Shown piece by piece: positions 35,899 to 45,640 of a stretch of 64,000 nucleotides of DNA. Numbering within the stretch: the first letter of the stretch is position 1; every line of letters begins with the position of its first letter. Position numbers and translations under genes: made by a program. The notes below the pieces were generated by a model. It saw nothing but the letters and a program-made list of their open reading frames with translations, searched no databases and had not been told where the DNA came from. The stretch is from an uncultured Erythrobacter sp. (GTDB lineage: Bacteria > Pseudomonadota > Alphaproteobacteria > Sphingomonadales > Sphingomonadaceae), in the NCBI GenBank assembly GCA_947500645.1, contig CANMSD010000002.1:682001-746000 (forward strand), read 5' to 3'.

Positions 35899-38800
35899 CT
35901 AAAGCAGATTACGTGCCTGACTGGCAATTTGCGCGAGCACCGCAGGGGCAACCGGTGTATGCGCTTTGGCCCGGCCGACCATCCCCTTGAACTGCCGGAT
36001 CGAGGCAGCGTTGTCGCTCGCCCATTCCTCCACCGCCTTGGCAGGATCAGTCTTGCCCGCTTTGCGCCGGACGAGCCGCTTGAGGAAATCGAGCCGCATC
36101 TGCTGAAAATCGCGAGCAAGGCCGGCGACGAGCAAGCGCTCCCAAACGTCGGATGGCTCCATCAGCGCAGCAGTCGATTGTGCCCAGTCGAGTCCCAGTC
36201 GAACGCCCAGATCGCCGAACGCATCGGTCAGTCCCAGAGCCGCGACATCGGCATCGCGGGCAAGACTGGCAAGGCCGATCACACCGTCCATCTCGAACAT
36301 GTGGACCACTCTCCTGGCGAGCGCATCGGGTGCCCCCGCATCCACCAGATCACGCCGCATGCGGTCCGCCTGATGTCGAGATTCGCCGGCAAGCAGCGCT
36401 TCGGTTGCCTTGTCGAGCTCGTCCACGCCGCTGCGCAATTCCTTGACCAGTTCTGCAGGTGCCCGCTTGGCCACGCCCGCACGCAGTAGGTCCGCCATGT
36501 GCCCACGCAGCCCATTGGCGACCTTTTCGAACAGCATGATGCGCGTCGTCTCGCTCATCTTCGCGTTGTCGATATCAGTCCACAGAGCGCGCATGTTGAA
36601 CAGCCGGTCTGCTGCGACGAACGCATTGGCCACGGCGGCGAGAGACGCGCCTTCCTCTTCGGCCAGTTCGAAGGCCGGAAGCAGGCCGAGCCGATTCACG
36701 ATGCGATTGGCAAGCTCGGTCGCGACCAGTTCACCGCGCAGCCGGTGTTCGCGGATCTGCTTGGTATAGGTCTTCTGCATCGGCTCAGGGAACATCGCGA
36801 TCAGCGTGTCCTCCATCGCCTTGTCGTGCGCGAGCGGGCTGGCTTCGATCGCTTCTTGCAGCGCCAGTTTGGCCGATGACAGCAACACTGCCAGTTCCGG
36901 CCGGGTCATGCCCTGGCCGTCGCCAGCGCGCCGGATCAGGGCTTCGCCGCTTGCCAGGCCTTCGGTGCGTCGATCAAGGTCGCCGATATATTCGAGCGTT
37001 TCGATAAGGCGAATGTAGGACGCGGTCGAATCCACACCACTCGCCTCGGCGATCGAGAGCGCAAGCGCTTGCAAACGGTTATCTTCGAGTACGATCGCGG
37101 CAACCTCATCGGTCATCGCTTCGAGCAGAGCGACGCGTTTCTTCTCGGACAATTTGCCGCCACGCTTGGCCGCAGCCAGCGCGATCTTGATATTCACTTC
37201 ATTATCCGAGCAATCGACGCCAGCGGAATTGTCGATGAAGTCGGTGTTCACTCGGCCGCCGTTCAGCGAGAAGGCGATCCGCCCGGCCTGTGTCACGCCT
37301 AGGTTCGCGCCTTCGCCGATGACTTTGGCGCGCACCTCGCTGGCGTTGACCCGCAGTGCGTCATTGGCCGGGTCGCCGACCGCATTGTCGCCTTCGCTTT
37401 CGGCCTTGATGTAAGTGCCGATGCCGCCGAACCAGATCAGATCGATCTCGGCCTTCAGAATTGCTGTAACCAAATCGTCGGGCGCGATTTCTGCGTTCTC
37501 CAGCCCCAACATGTCGCGCGCCTTCTTGGGCAGCTTGATGCTCTTCTGATCGCGTGAGAACACGCCGCCGCCTGATGAGATCAGCTTGCTGTTGTAATCC
37601 TCCCAGCTGGAGCTCGGCAGGTTGAACAGCCGGTTGCGCTCTTTCCAGCTTTTCGCTGGATCGGGATCAGGATCGATGAAAATGTGGCGATGGTCGAAGG
37701 CGGCGACAAGCTTGATGGCTTTGGAAAGCAACATGCCATTGCCGAACACGTCGCCCGACATATCGCCGCAACCTGCGACCCGCACGCTCTCACTCTGAAC
37801 GTCGATGCCCATCTCAAGGAAATGCCGCTGCACCGATACCCACGCGCCGCGCGCGGTGATGCCCATTGCCTTATGGTCGTAGCCGTTGGAGCCGCCGCTC
37901 GCGAAGGCGTCATCGAGCCAGAAACCCTGGCTTTCCGCGATGCCGTTTGCAACGTCTGAGAAGCGCGCCGTGCCCTTGTCCGCCGCGACTACGAAATAGG
38001 GGTCCTCGCCATCATGGATGACCACACGGTCGGGATGCACCACCTTGTCCTTCACGATGTTGTCGGTGATCGACAGCAGGGTGCGGATGAAGATCTCATA
38101 GCTGGCCTGGCCTTCAGCCGCCCAGGCTCCGCGATCCTTCGCCGGGGAAGGCAATTGCTTAGGGTAGAAGCCGCCTTTCGCCCCGGTTGGAACGATAACG
38201 GCGTTCTTCACCCTTTGGGCCTTCATCAGACCGAGAATTTCGGTGCGGAAATCGTCGCGCCGATCCGACCAGCGCAGGCCGCCGCGCGCAATTGCGCCCG
38301 CTCTCAAGTGTATGCCTTCGACTCGGCGCGAATAGACGAAGATTTCGCGCCACGGCACGGGCTTGGGCAGGTCGGGGACAAGCGAGGAATCGAACTTGAA
38401 TGCCAATGCCTCGCTTGCCGCCGGAGAAAAGACATTGGTGCGCCGGATCGCCTCGATCACCGCGTGATAGAGCCGCAGCAGGCGATCATCGTTGATGGCC
38501 GAGACCTTGGCGATGCCGCGTTTGAAGTCGGCATTTGCCGCTTTGGATGCCGCTTCGCGGTCCTTCGAAAAATCGGGGTCATGACGCGCGGTGAACAACG
38601 CGATCATCGCCTTCGTCACCGGCACGGCTGCAGCCAATGCATCGACCACGGTGTAGATGGTGAAGCCCATGCCGGTCTGGCGCAGGTAGCGATAGAAGGC
38701 GCGCAACCAGTTGGCCTCGCGCGCACTCAAACCGGCACCGATCACCAGGCGGTTGAACGGATCGTTTTCCGCTGCACCGTTGAGCACTTCGGCGATGGCC

Positions 38801-40608
38801 TGTTCGATGATTTCGGCGCGGTCCATCAGCGGTGCAGCTTCGTCACCTTCCGGCAGATGGAGCGTGAACTCATGGATGGTGCCCATTGCTCCGCTATCGA
38901 GCGGATTGGGAATTTCGCGCATCACCCGAAAGCCGAAATTCTCCAGCGCCGGCACAGCGTCAGACAGCGGCAATGCGCCTTCGTTCTGATAAACCTTCAG
39001 ACGTAGACTGCCGGGCCAATCGTCATCGAGGCGATAGAGCATCGCGTCCCTGGTTGAAGTGGGCTGCTTTGCCTGCCGTGCTGCCAACGCGCGCAGTCTG
39101 CGAATGTCTAGGGCTGCTTCTGCGGTGTCGTAACGAAGCCGGTATGCGGGCGCGAACACTCCTGAGAAGCGGGCCGCAATCGCCGCCGCTCGGGCGGGAT
39201 CTTCTGTTTCGGCAAGGTGACGCTCAACGCCCTCATCCCAGCCACGCAACATCTCTTCCAGCTCGGCCTCGAGTTGCGTTTCGTTGGCGAATTTCCCGGC
39301 CTCGCGAATGTCGACCACGAATTGCAGCATGGCGAGCGTGCCGCCTTCGACTTCCAAGCTCCAGTCGAGCACGGCCGATCCAGGCGTTTGCGTGAGCATG
39401 TCCTGAATTTGCAAACGCACCTGAGTGGAGAGCAGATCGCGCGGGAGCCAGACGAAGGCAAAGACATGACGCCCGAGCTGCGATGTGACAAGCGAAAGGC
39501 GCGGGCGCGGGCGATCGACCAAGCTCATCATTGTGGTCGCGAGACGGCCGATATCGTCGCGGTTGAAGGAGATCAGAAGATCATTCGGTAGCGCAGTGAA
39601 GGCGTGAACCAGCGCCTTGCCCTTATGCCCTGCTGCATCAAAGCCGAGCTCTTTATTGAGGGCGCCGAGCGTTTCCTTCAAGTGCGGCACCTCGCCCGGC
39701 GGCGAGGCCAACGCAGCGCTAGTCCAAACGCCTGCATGTACGGACAATGCCGTGACTTTGCCCTTCTCGCGCATGGCAACGATAAACAGGTCGAGCGGTA
39801 CCCGGCGATGGACGTTTGCGACGTGATTGGCCTTGATCACGAGCAATTCGCGGGTGCGACCATCGGGACGCTTCTGATCGAACCATTTGAAGGCCCGGTC
39901 GTAAGACGCGTCAACCAACAGGCTGCGCGCACTCTTGCGGCAAACGCCGAGCAGGCCGGACTGGCTACCATCCCGTCTGCGAGTGACGTGGCCGAGTTGG
40001 GTCAGCATCCCGCCATTGAGCCATTCGAGCAAGCTCTTGAACTCGGGGTCCTCGACGCGCTCAATATCCGCTTCCATCGCGCTCTGGACTTTGGGCCAAT
40101 CGGTCACGGCGGCGCGGACATCGCCTAAGGTGACGCGCAAATCCTGCATCAGTTTGCGGCGTTCGCGTGCATCGATCCTTGCCGTTTCGATGTAGATCAT
40201 CGACTCGCGTGCATCGCCTGAACCGAGCTCGGTCAGCTTGCCGGATTTGTCGCGTTTGACCGGCACGACCGGATGCACCAATCGTTCGATGCTCAAGCCT
40301 TGTGATGCGATTGTCGATGCGACCGAGTCGACCAGGAATGGCATGTCGTCATTGACCAGGGCGATGCGCAAAATCCGGTGCCCATCGGTTTCGCTCTCGA
40401 GCATGAGCGAAGAGCGATCGGTTTCTCGCTGACTCGCCGCCGCGAGCAGGAATTCGGTCGCTTCGTCGAGTGCGGGTTTTGAGAAAGGCGTGTCGCCAGG
40501 CAAGATTGCATCGCGCAATCGCTGTGCAAGCGCAGAGTGATGCTTGCTGCGTTTGGGCTTCTTTGAAGCTTTTCCTGCGGGCTTCTTGGTTGACTTCGAA
40601 ACCATCAT
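35899..40608 (-). CDS. NAD-specific glutamate dehydrogenase, large (180 kDa) type
   Basis: A 1,569-residue enzyme of the large NAD-GDH class, which deaminates glutamate to 2-oxoglutarate. The long N-terminal regulatory half includes LVNDDMPFLVDSVASTIASQ, an ACT-like motif of this family. The catalytic half begins near residue 720 with RVEGIHLRAGAIARGGLRWS, followed by PTGAKGGFYPK and GCGDMSGDVFGNGMLLS. It is probably allosteric and acts in amino-acid catabolism. The first 25 residues are lysine-rich. It is transcribed alone, with 220 bases of noncoding DNA upstream in which I see no clear promoter. Confidence 0.96.
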   Translation of the reverse strand: MMVSKSTKKPAGKASKKPKRSKHHSALAQRLRDAILPGDTPFSKPALDEATEFLLAAASQRETDRSSLMLESETDGHRILRIALVNDDMPFLVDSVASTIASQGLSIERLVHPVVPVKRDKSGKLTELGSGDARESMIYIETARIDARERRKLMQDLRVTLGDVRAAVTDWPKVQSAMEADIERVEDPEFKSLLEWLNGGMLTQLGHVTRRRDGSQSGLLGVCRKSARSLLVDASYDRAFKWFDQKRPDGRTRELLVIKANHVANVHRRVPLDLFIVAMREKGKVTALSVHAGVWTSAALASPPGEVPHLKETLGALNKELGFDAAGHKGKALVHAFTALPNDLLISFNRDDIGRLATTMMSLVDRPRPRLSLVTSQLGRHVFAFVWLPRDLLSTQVRLQIQDMLTQTPGSAVLDWSLEVEGGTLAMLQFVVDIREAGKFANETQLEAELEEMLRGWDEGVERHLAETEDPARAAAIAARFSGVFAPAYRLRYDTAEAALDIRRLRALAARQAKQPTSTRDAMLYRLDDDWPGSLRLKVYQNEGALPLSDAVPALENFGFRVMREIPNPLDSGAMGTIHEFTLHLPEGDEAAPLMDRAEIIEQAIAEVLNGAAENDPFNRLVIGAGLSAREANWLRAFYRYLRQTGMGFTIYTVVDALAAAVPVTKAMIALFTARHDPDFSKDREAASKAANADFKRGIAKVSAINDDRLLRLYHAVIEAIRRTNVFSPAASEALAFKFDSSLVPDLPKPVPWREIFVYSRRVEGIHLRAGAIARGGLRWSDRRDDFRTEILGLMKAQRVKNAVIVPTGAKGGFYPKQLPSPAKDRGAWAAEGQASYEIFIRTLLSITDNIVKDKVVHPDRVVIHDGEDPYFVVAADKGTARFSDVANGIAESQGFWLDDAFASGGSNGYDHKAMGITARGAWVSVQRHFLEMGIDVQSESVRVAGCGDMSGDVFGNGMLLSKAIKLVAAFDHRHIFIDPDPDPAKSWKERNRLFNLPSSSWEDYNSKLISSGGGVFSRDQKSIKLPKKARDMLGLENAEIAPDDLVTAILKAEIDLIWFGGIGTYIKAESEGDNAVGDPANDALRVNASEVRAKVIGEGANLGVTQAGRIAFSLNGGRVNTDFIDNSAGVDCSDNEVNIKIALAAAKRGGKLSEKKRVALLEAMTDEVAAIVLEDNRLQALALSIAEASGVDSTASYIRLIETLEYIGDLDRRTEGLASGEALIRRAGDGQGMTRPELAVLLSSAKLALQEAIEASPLAHDKAMEDTLIAMFPEPMQKTYTKQIREHRLRGELVATELANRIVNRLGLLPAFELAEEEGASLAAVANAFVAADRLFNMRALWTDIDNAKMSETTRIMLFEKVANGLRGHMADLLRAGVAKRAPAELVKELRSGVDELDKATEALLAGESRHQADRMRRDLVDAGAPDALARRVVHMFEMDGVIGLASLARDADVAALGLTDAFGDLGVRLGLDWAQSTAALMEPSDVWERLLVAGLARDFQQMRLDFLKRLVRRKAGKTDPAKAVEEWASDNAASIRQFKGMVGRAKAHTPVAPAVLAQIASQARNLL

Positions 40609-40829
40609 CGCTCCCTTGAAATTTTGTTATTCTCGAGCGTTGTAATTGGGCGCAGATAGGCCTGTCGGGTGGAGTCGCGCAACCGTGTTTGTCACGTGGT
40701 CGCCCGAATTTTTTCCAATCTCTCTATAAGTCAATTGCGGTGGTCATTTTCCCCACCCCCTCGGGGGCAAAGCGGCAACCGTATGGTCCCCGGTGACCGT
40801 TCCGACCCGTGTGTCCGGATCCGTTCGTT

Positions 40830-41825
40830 TCAAGCGGCCAAGGCCCCCTCAAACGCCTCCATGGTCATTTCAAGCGAGCGGATCCGGGCTACCGGATCAA
40901 AGGTTGCTCCGCACAGGATGATTTCATCCGCTTTGGTGCGATCGACGAAGGCTTCAATGGTTTCGCGGACCGTTTCGGGCGTGCCCACTGCCGCAGCTTG
41001 GCCGAGATGGTCGAGCATGGCGCGAGCTGGTGCTGGCAGGGTCGAGGTGTAGTCTTCGATTGGCGGCGGTAGCTTGCCCGGATTGCCTGAGCGCAGCCGG
41101 ACAAAGCTTTGTTGCTGGCTGGATGCGAGCAACTGCGCTTCTGCCTCGCTCTCAGCGGCAAAGACGTTCATCGCCACCATCACATGCGGACGTTCCAATT
41201 CCTCCGACGGCTCGAAATCGCGGCGGTAGAGTTCCAGCGCTGCGTCGAGGTGATCGGGCGCGAAATGCGCAGCAAAGGCATAGGGCAGGCCGAGCTTTGC
41301 CGCGAGTCGTGCGCCGAACAGGCTTGATCCGAGCATCCACAATTCGGGCTTTGCGCCGAGACCTGGCGTGGCGGTTATCGGCAAGTCGATCTCGCCCGAT
41401 AGCAGCGCGCGCAACTCCGCTACATCGTTGGGGAAGTATTCCGCCGCCTGCTGCAAATTCTTTCGCAGAGCCCGTTGCAGCTCTGGCCCAGCTCCTGGTG
41501 CACGACCAAGCCCCAGGTCGATCCGTCCTGGAAACAGCGCATCAAGCGTCCCGAATTGCTCAGCGATCTGGAACGGTGTGTGGTTGGGCAACATGATCCC
41601 ACCCGATCCGATGCGAATTCGGCTGGTTGCATTGCCGATATGCGCGAGCACGACCGAAGTTGCGCCGCCAGCAATCCCATCCATCGCATGATGTTCTGCG
41701 ACCCAGAAACGCTTGCAGCCTGCGCCTTCTGCAGTGCGCGCCAAATCGGTCGCCGCTTCGAACGCCTCCGACACTGTCCGGCCTTCACGCACCGGGACCA
41801 GATCGAGCACGGAAAATTCTGTCAT
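40830..41825 (-). CDS. LLM class flavin-dependent oxidoreductase (bacterial luciferase-like)
   Basis: A 331-residue TIM-barrel flavoprotein. FSVLDLVPVREGRTVSEAF opens it, then CKRFWVAEHHAMDGIAGGAT, RIRIGSGGIMLPNHTPF and DALFPGRIDLGLGRAPGAG, which together mark the MsnO8/YhbW-like group of luciferase-like monooxygenases. FMN is probably supplied by a separate reductase; the substrate is unknown. GAGAGGG precedes the start. It follows a TPR gene after 12 bases in the same operon. Confidence 0.9.
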   Translation of the reverse strand: MTEFSVLDLVPVREGRTVSEAFEAATDLARTAEGAGCKRFWVAEHHAMDGIAGGATSVVLAHIGNATSRIRIGSGGIMLPNHTPFQIAEQFGTLDALFPGRIDLGLGRAPGAGPELQRALRKNLQQAAEYFPNDVAELRALLSGEIDLPITATPGLGAKPELWMLGSSLFGARLAAKLGLPYAFAAHFAPDHLDAALELYRRDFEPSEELERPHVMVAMNVFAAESEAEAQLLASSQQQSFVRLRSGNPGKLPPPIEDYTSTLPAPARAMLDHLGQAAAVGTPETVRETIEAFVDRTKADEIILCGATFDPVARIRSLEMTMEAFEGALAA

Positions 41826-41837
41826 CGAGACCCTCTC

Positions 41838-42695
41838 TTATGGAGCGGGTGTAGCAGGCCCAAGCTGATCGAGATAGCCGCGCGCGGTCTTCGCCTGTGG
41901 GCTGTCCGGCGCGGTGTCGATAACCGACTGCCAGCTGGCGCGGGCGGCGTCATCACGCGCATCGAGCACAGCGATCACGCCCGCTTCCAGGCCGACTTGC
42001 GGATCGAGCGGTGCCAATTCGACGGCGCGCTCGATCGCACTTTGCGCCTCGGCAAGCCGGTTTTCCCGCCGTAAGAGGGTCGCCTTGTAGAGCCACACAT
42101 CCGGGCTTTCGGGCATCAGCCTTTCGGCAGATGCCAAGGCGAGCAGAGCATCTTCGGGCCGTTCCAGAGCAACTAAACCGCGGGCACGATCGGTGGCTGC
42201 AATCGCTTCGAGCGTGCCCGAGCCGGAGCTGCGAGCATCGTTCTCTGCCATGGTGAACAGAGCCAGTGCAGCCTCTGCATCGCCGCCAGCCAGCGCGGCA
42301 TTTCCTGCCATTGTGCCAAACCGTGAGCGGGCTCGTAGCTCGTCCGCCGGGGTTTCGTCGCGAGCGGCGGTGAAAGCGGTCTGCGCATCATTCCACAATT
42401 CAAGGCCGGTGGCAGCAAGACCCAGGCAGTGGTTGGCGATCACCCGCTCCGAACCCGTGGTTTCGTTGCGGCGGATTTGGGCTGTCGTGTGCGCGCGAGC
42501 CGGATCGCTATCAACCTGCTGGAGGCATTCCGACAGCCAGATGCTGAGCGGATCGGTTGGCTCCGGCGGAGCAATTTCATTGCCATTGCGCGGTGGGCGA
42601 TCACGCAATTCCTCCGGAATATCTGGGATGGTGCCAGCATTCGGGTTCGGCCCGACCTGAAGCAGCAAGAAAGTCAGCGCATTGGCGAGGGACAC
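41838..42695 (-). CDS. Tetratricopeptide repeat protein
   Basis: A 285-residue protein with a GTG start (GGAG upstream). The N-terminus has a short hydrophobic segment (LANALTFLLLQVG) and a proline-rich linker up to about residue 50. From residue 80 on there are alpha-helical TPR-like units, for example ALLALASAERLMPESPDVWL and AQSAIERAVELAPLDPQVGL. TPR proteins are scaffolds; the partner is not evident. The gene lies between a hydrolase and a luciferase-like gene with gaps of 12 bases on both sides. Confidence 0.8.
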   Translation of the reverse strand: MSLANALTFLLLQVGPNPNAGTIPDIPEELRDRPPRNGNEIAPPEPTDPLSIWLSECLQQVDSDPARAHTTAQIRRNETTGSERVIANHCLGLAATGLELWNDAQTAFTAARDETPADELRARSRFGTMAGNAALAGGDAEAALALFTMAENDARSSGSGTLEAIAATDRARGLVALERPEDALLALASAERLMPESPDVWLYKATLLRRENRLAEAQSAIERAVELAPLDPQVGLEAGVIAVLDARDDAARASWQSVIDTAPDSPQAKTARGYLDQLGPATPAP

Positions 42696-42707
42696 GAGAG
42701 GCTCCGC

Positions 42708-43442
42708 TTAGTAAAAGTGATCCACCTGGGCGGTGAGCAGCGCGATATCTTCGTCGCGCGACAGGCGGTGATCGCCGTCTTTGACCAATGTCACCTGTAT
42801 ATTGTCCGAACGCAGTGCGGCGGCAAGCTTCAGGCTGAGCTCCCACGGCACGTCTGCGTCATTCTGTCCGTGCAACAGACGCACCGGGCAGGTGATCGCA
42901 ATCTCTTGCCCGTCGAGCCGCTTGCTCGCCTCACCATCGGCATAAAAGCCCGCATGGGTCGGTGTTGGCTCGGGGCCATACGGATTGTCTTCGTAGATCG
43001 TCTCGCCCGCCGCCATCTTCGCGCGCTGCTCTTCATCGTAACCCCAAGTCGTGAAATCCGGCGCCGCGGCAATGCCGATCATTCCGACGAGGCGCTCACC
43101 CAAAGCCTCGCCGACAAGCAGCATCAGCCAACCGCCCATGGAGGATCCGATCAGCAGCACGGCGCCTTCGACATGCGCTTCGATCAGAGCGAGCACTTCA
43201 TCGCGCCAGCGCGACAAGGTTCCATCAGCGAAATCGCCCTCGCTCTGCCCGCAGCCGGAATAGTCGAGCAGCAAGCAGGCTCGCCCCCGATCGGCCGAGT
43301 GAGCGAACATTGCGGTCGCCTTGCCGCCATCCATGTCGGACATATAGCCGGGCAGGAATACCAGCGTGGGCCCCGCGCCCTTTGTGTGGCGAAAGGCGAT
43401 GTTGCGGCCGTTGGCCACGGTGTGAAATTGAATATCGCTCAT
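42708..43442 (-). CDS. Alpha/beta hydrolase (ABHD10-like)
   Basis: About 244 residues. LVFLPGYMSDMDGGKATAMF supplies the oxyanion region, LLDYSGCGQSEGDF the acidic loop, LLIGSSMGGWLMLL the nucleophile elbow (about residues 92-105), HGQNDADVPW the acid and DGDHRLSR the histidine. The order matches ABHD10-type thioesterases/esterases. It begins an operon with the TPR and luciferase-like genes, and is divergent from phoD by 92 bases. A start 4 codons upstream is also in frame. Confidence 0.85.
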   Translation of the reverse strand: MSDIQFHTVANGRNIAFRHTKGAGPTLVFLPGYMSDMDGGKATAMFAHSADRGRACLLLDYSGCGQSEGDFADGTLSRWRDEVLALIEAHVEGAVLLIGSSMGGWLMLLVGEALGERLVGMIGIAAAPDFTTWGYDEEQRAKMAAGETIYEDNPYGPEPTPTHAGFYADGEASKRLDGQEIAITCPVRLLHGQNDADVPWELSLKLAAALRSDNIQVTLVKDGDHRLSRDEDIALLTAQVDHFY

Positions 43443-43534
43443 GGCGCGCCTCATGCACGCGGCGCGTGATCAGACGCAAGCCTGCACTCGAGTATTGTCA
43501 TCGTGGATACATCCGGGCAGCCTAGATTCCAGCC

Positions 43535-45202
43535 ATGATCAAGAATGACCCAATCGCTCCGCCCGCAACGCCCGCAGTCGCGATATCGCGACGCGGCCTG
43601 TTCCAGATCGCGGGAGCCAGCGCAGCGCTGGCAGCGACGCCCGCCGCTGCGCGGAGCTTTGGAAGCGGCTTCACGCACGGTGTCGCCAGTGGGGAGCCGA
43701 GCGCGAACAGCGTCTTGCTCTGGACGCGTTATGTTGGCTCTCAGGAGACTGCGTTGGCCTGGCAGCTTAGCGAAAGCCAAGACTTTGCGCGCGTTATAGC
43801 AGAAGGCAGCGTTGCGGCGTCGCCCGATCGCGACTGGTGCGCCAAGGACTTCGCGCGTGGCCTCTCGCCGGACCGCTGGTATTTCTATCGCTTCGTTGCG
43901 CCGGATGGCACGGCATCGGATATCGGTCGCACCCGCACTTTGCCGGAGGGGCCGACCGAGCGGTTCCGCATGGCGGTGTTCTCCTGCTCGAATTACGGAT
44001 TTGGCTACTTCAACTCCTATGGCCACGCGGCGAAGGCGGATGATTGCGACCTCGCGCTGCATCTGGGCGATTATATCTATGAGTATGGTCGCGGCACCTA
44101 TCCGTCCCAAGAGCAGGCTTTGCCGCAACGCGTGCTCGATCCGGCGAGCGAGATCGTCGCGCTGGCCGATTACCGTCTGCGCTATGCGACCTATCGCGCC
44201 GATCCCGACTTGAAGCGCCTGCATCAGGTCGTGCCGATGATCGCCGTATGGGACGATCACGAAAGCACTAACGACAGCTGGAAGGACGGCGCACAAAACC
44301 ATCAGCCCGACACTGAAGGTGAGTGGGAAGTACGCAAGGCGGTCGCCAAGCGTGTCTATCGCGAGTGGATGCCGGTATCCGACGAACCTTATGCAAGCTA
44401 TCAGGTCGGCGATCTCGCCACACTGTTCCGGCTCGATACTCGGCTGGAAGGGCGCGATGAACAGTTCGACCTTGGCAAGCTGCTGCAAGGGGTGAATGAG
44501 CCTGAGGCGGCATTGGCTGCACTTAGCAAGTTTCGCGATGGCGAATATGTCGATCCGCAGCGGCAATTGCTGGGTGCCGCTCAAGAAAAATGGCTCGCCG
44601 ATGGGCTGGCAACCTCGCGCTCCGATGGCTCAACATGGCAAGTGCTGGTGCAACAGGTGCTGATGGGGCAGTTCAAGCTCCCGACCGGTATTCTTGCCGG
44701 GCTAAGCGATGAAATGCCTGCTTTTGTCCGCCGCCGAGTTCTGGCTGCGGCCACGGCAAGCGCTGCCGGTATCCCGGCGAACATGGACGCGTGGGACGGC
44801 TATCCTGCGGCGCGTGAGCGCGTGCTCGAAAGTGCACTCGAAGCAGACGCAAACCTGCTCGTCCTTGCGGGAGATACGCATAACGGCTGGGCATTCGAGC
44901 TGGATCACGAGGGAGCTGGGGCAGGCGTCGAATTTGGCGGTCCGGGTGTGACATCGCCGGGTCTGGAGACGTCGCTTGCTGCCATACCGCCAGCGGATTT
45001 TGCCAGCTCGGCTGTGAGTGAGAACGATCAGCTCGTCTGGGCCGATACGGAGCAGCGCGGCTATATGCTGGTCGAGCTGACGCCGACCCGCGCGACAGCC
45101 GAAATGCGCTTTGTTGATACAATTAGGACCCGCTCCACTCGGCTGGCGGGGATAAAGCGTCTGTCGAGCACGGCGGGATCGCAGCAGATTGAGGTGAGGT
45201 GA
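43535..45202 (+). CDS. phoD: Alkaline phosphatase D family phosphodiesterase/phosphatase
   Basis: A 555-residue exported enzyme. The Tat motif SRRGLFQIAGASAALA (about residues 19-34) is followed by GFTHGVASGEPSANSVLLWTR, the PhoD N-terminal domain. The metal site reads LHLGDYIYEYG (about 169-179), AVWDDHESTNDSW and LAGDTHNGWAFE. PhoD releases phosphate from mono- and diesters in the periplasm and needs calcium and iron in studied members. No Pho box was recognised in the 92-base gap. It is followed by a small-protein gene with its own promoter. Confidence 0.93.
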   Translation: MIKNDPIAPPATPAVAISRRGLFQIAGASAALAATPAAARSFGSGFTHGVASGEPSANSVLLWTRYVGSQETALAWQLSESQDFARVIAEGSVAASPDRDWCAKDFARGLSPDRWYFYRFVAPDGTASDIGRTRTLPEGPTERFRMAVFSCSNYGFGYFNSYGHAAKADDCDLALHLGDYIYEYGRGTYPSQEQALPQRVLDPASEIVALADYRLRYATYRADPDLKRLHQVVPMIAVWDDHESTNDSWKDGAQNHQPDTEGEWEVRKAVAKRVYREWMPVSDEPYASYQVGDLATLFRLDTRLEGRDEQFDLGKLLQGVNEPEAALAALSKFRDGEYVDPQRQLLGAAQEKWLADGLATSRSDGSTWQVLVQQVLMGQFKLPTGILAGLSDEMPAFVRRRVLAAATASAAGIPANMDAWDGYPAARERVLESALEADANLLVLAGDTHNGWAFELDHEGAGAGVEFGGPGVTSPGLETSLAAIPPADFASSAVSENDQLVWADTEQRGYMLVELTPTRATAEMRFVDTIRTRSTRLAGIKRLSSTAGSQQIEVR

Positions 45203-45256
45203 TGTCAGGCTGCCCCGCTGGCCCGTCAATCGCTTGCCGCTTGCGATGAGCTGCGC

Positions 45257-45281
45257 GGAACATTTTGCGCAGGTCTCCGTT
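45257..45281 (+). promoter_or_regulatory. EcfG-type general stress promoter
   Basis: GGAAC (45257-45261), a 16-base spacer and CGTT (45278-45281) match the alphaproteobacterial EcfG sigma-factor consensus GGAAC-N16/17-CGTT. The expected transcription start is near 45288, which leaves AAGGAG at 45294-45299 to start the small protein at 45306. Confidence 0.7.
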
Positions 45282-45305
45282 GATTGAACACATAAGGAGA
45301 TTGAA

Positions 45306-45563
45306 ATGTTTGGTAAAATTATCGGCGGCCTAGTGGGCGGCAAACTCGCACAGCAATCAAAGAGTATGGGCGGCACGACCGGCGCAATGATCGGCGCAGC
45401 TATTCCCATGGTGCTCAGTCGGATGAGCCTCCCCGCGATGATTGCAATGGGTGTGGGCGGCTACGCAGTGAAGAAGTATCTCGACAAGGACGCTGAGAAG
45501 AAGGCCGCAGGCGCGACCGATACGGGTTCAGTGGCCAGCATCCCGCAACCCTCAGCGAGCTAA
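45306..45563 (+). CDS. Small glycine-rich membrane-associated protein, stress-promoter driven
   Basis: An 85-residue protein opening MFGKIIGGLVGGKLAQQSKS, with two short hydrophobic stretches (GAMIGAAIPMVLSRM and LPAMIAMGVGGYAVKKYL) and a charged, alanine-rich tail. Glycine-zipper-like spacing suggests a membrane-associated helical hairpin. AAGGAG precedes the ATG by 6 bases. The EcfG-type promoter makes it a likely general-stress protein. It ends at a strong terminator. No named family is recognised. Confidence 0.8.
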   Translation: MFGKIIGGLVGGKLAQQSKSMGGTTGAMIGAAIPMVLSRMSLPAMIAMGVGGYAVKKYLDKDAEKKAAGATDTGSVASIPQPSAS

Positions 45564-45585
45564 TTGCCGAACACATTACTGGGTC

Positions 45586-45625
45586 AAAAAAGGGCTCTCA
45601 ACACTCGGCTGGGAGCCCTTTTTTT
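45586..45625. terminator. Strong bidirectional intrinsic terminator
   Basis: AAAAAAGGGCTC (45586-45597) pairs with GAGCCCTTTTTT (45613-45624) around a 15-base loop with further pairing. T-runs on both strands end both the stress gene (+) and the Xre operon (-). Confidence 0.9.
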
Positions 45626-45640
45626 GACCGCGATCAGAGG

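Noticed and set aside
38014..39006. 330-codon plus-strand open frame inside the glutamate dehydrogenase gene
   Set aside because: It lies wholly antisense to a certain 1,569-residue gene, is rich in arginine and histidine, and has no domain; GC-rich codon bias produces such shadows.
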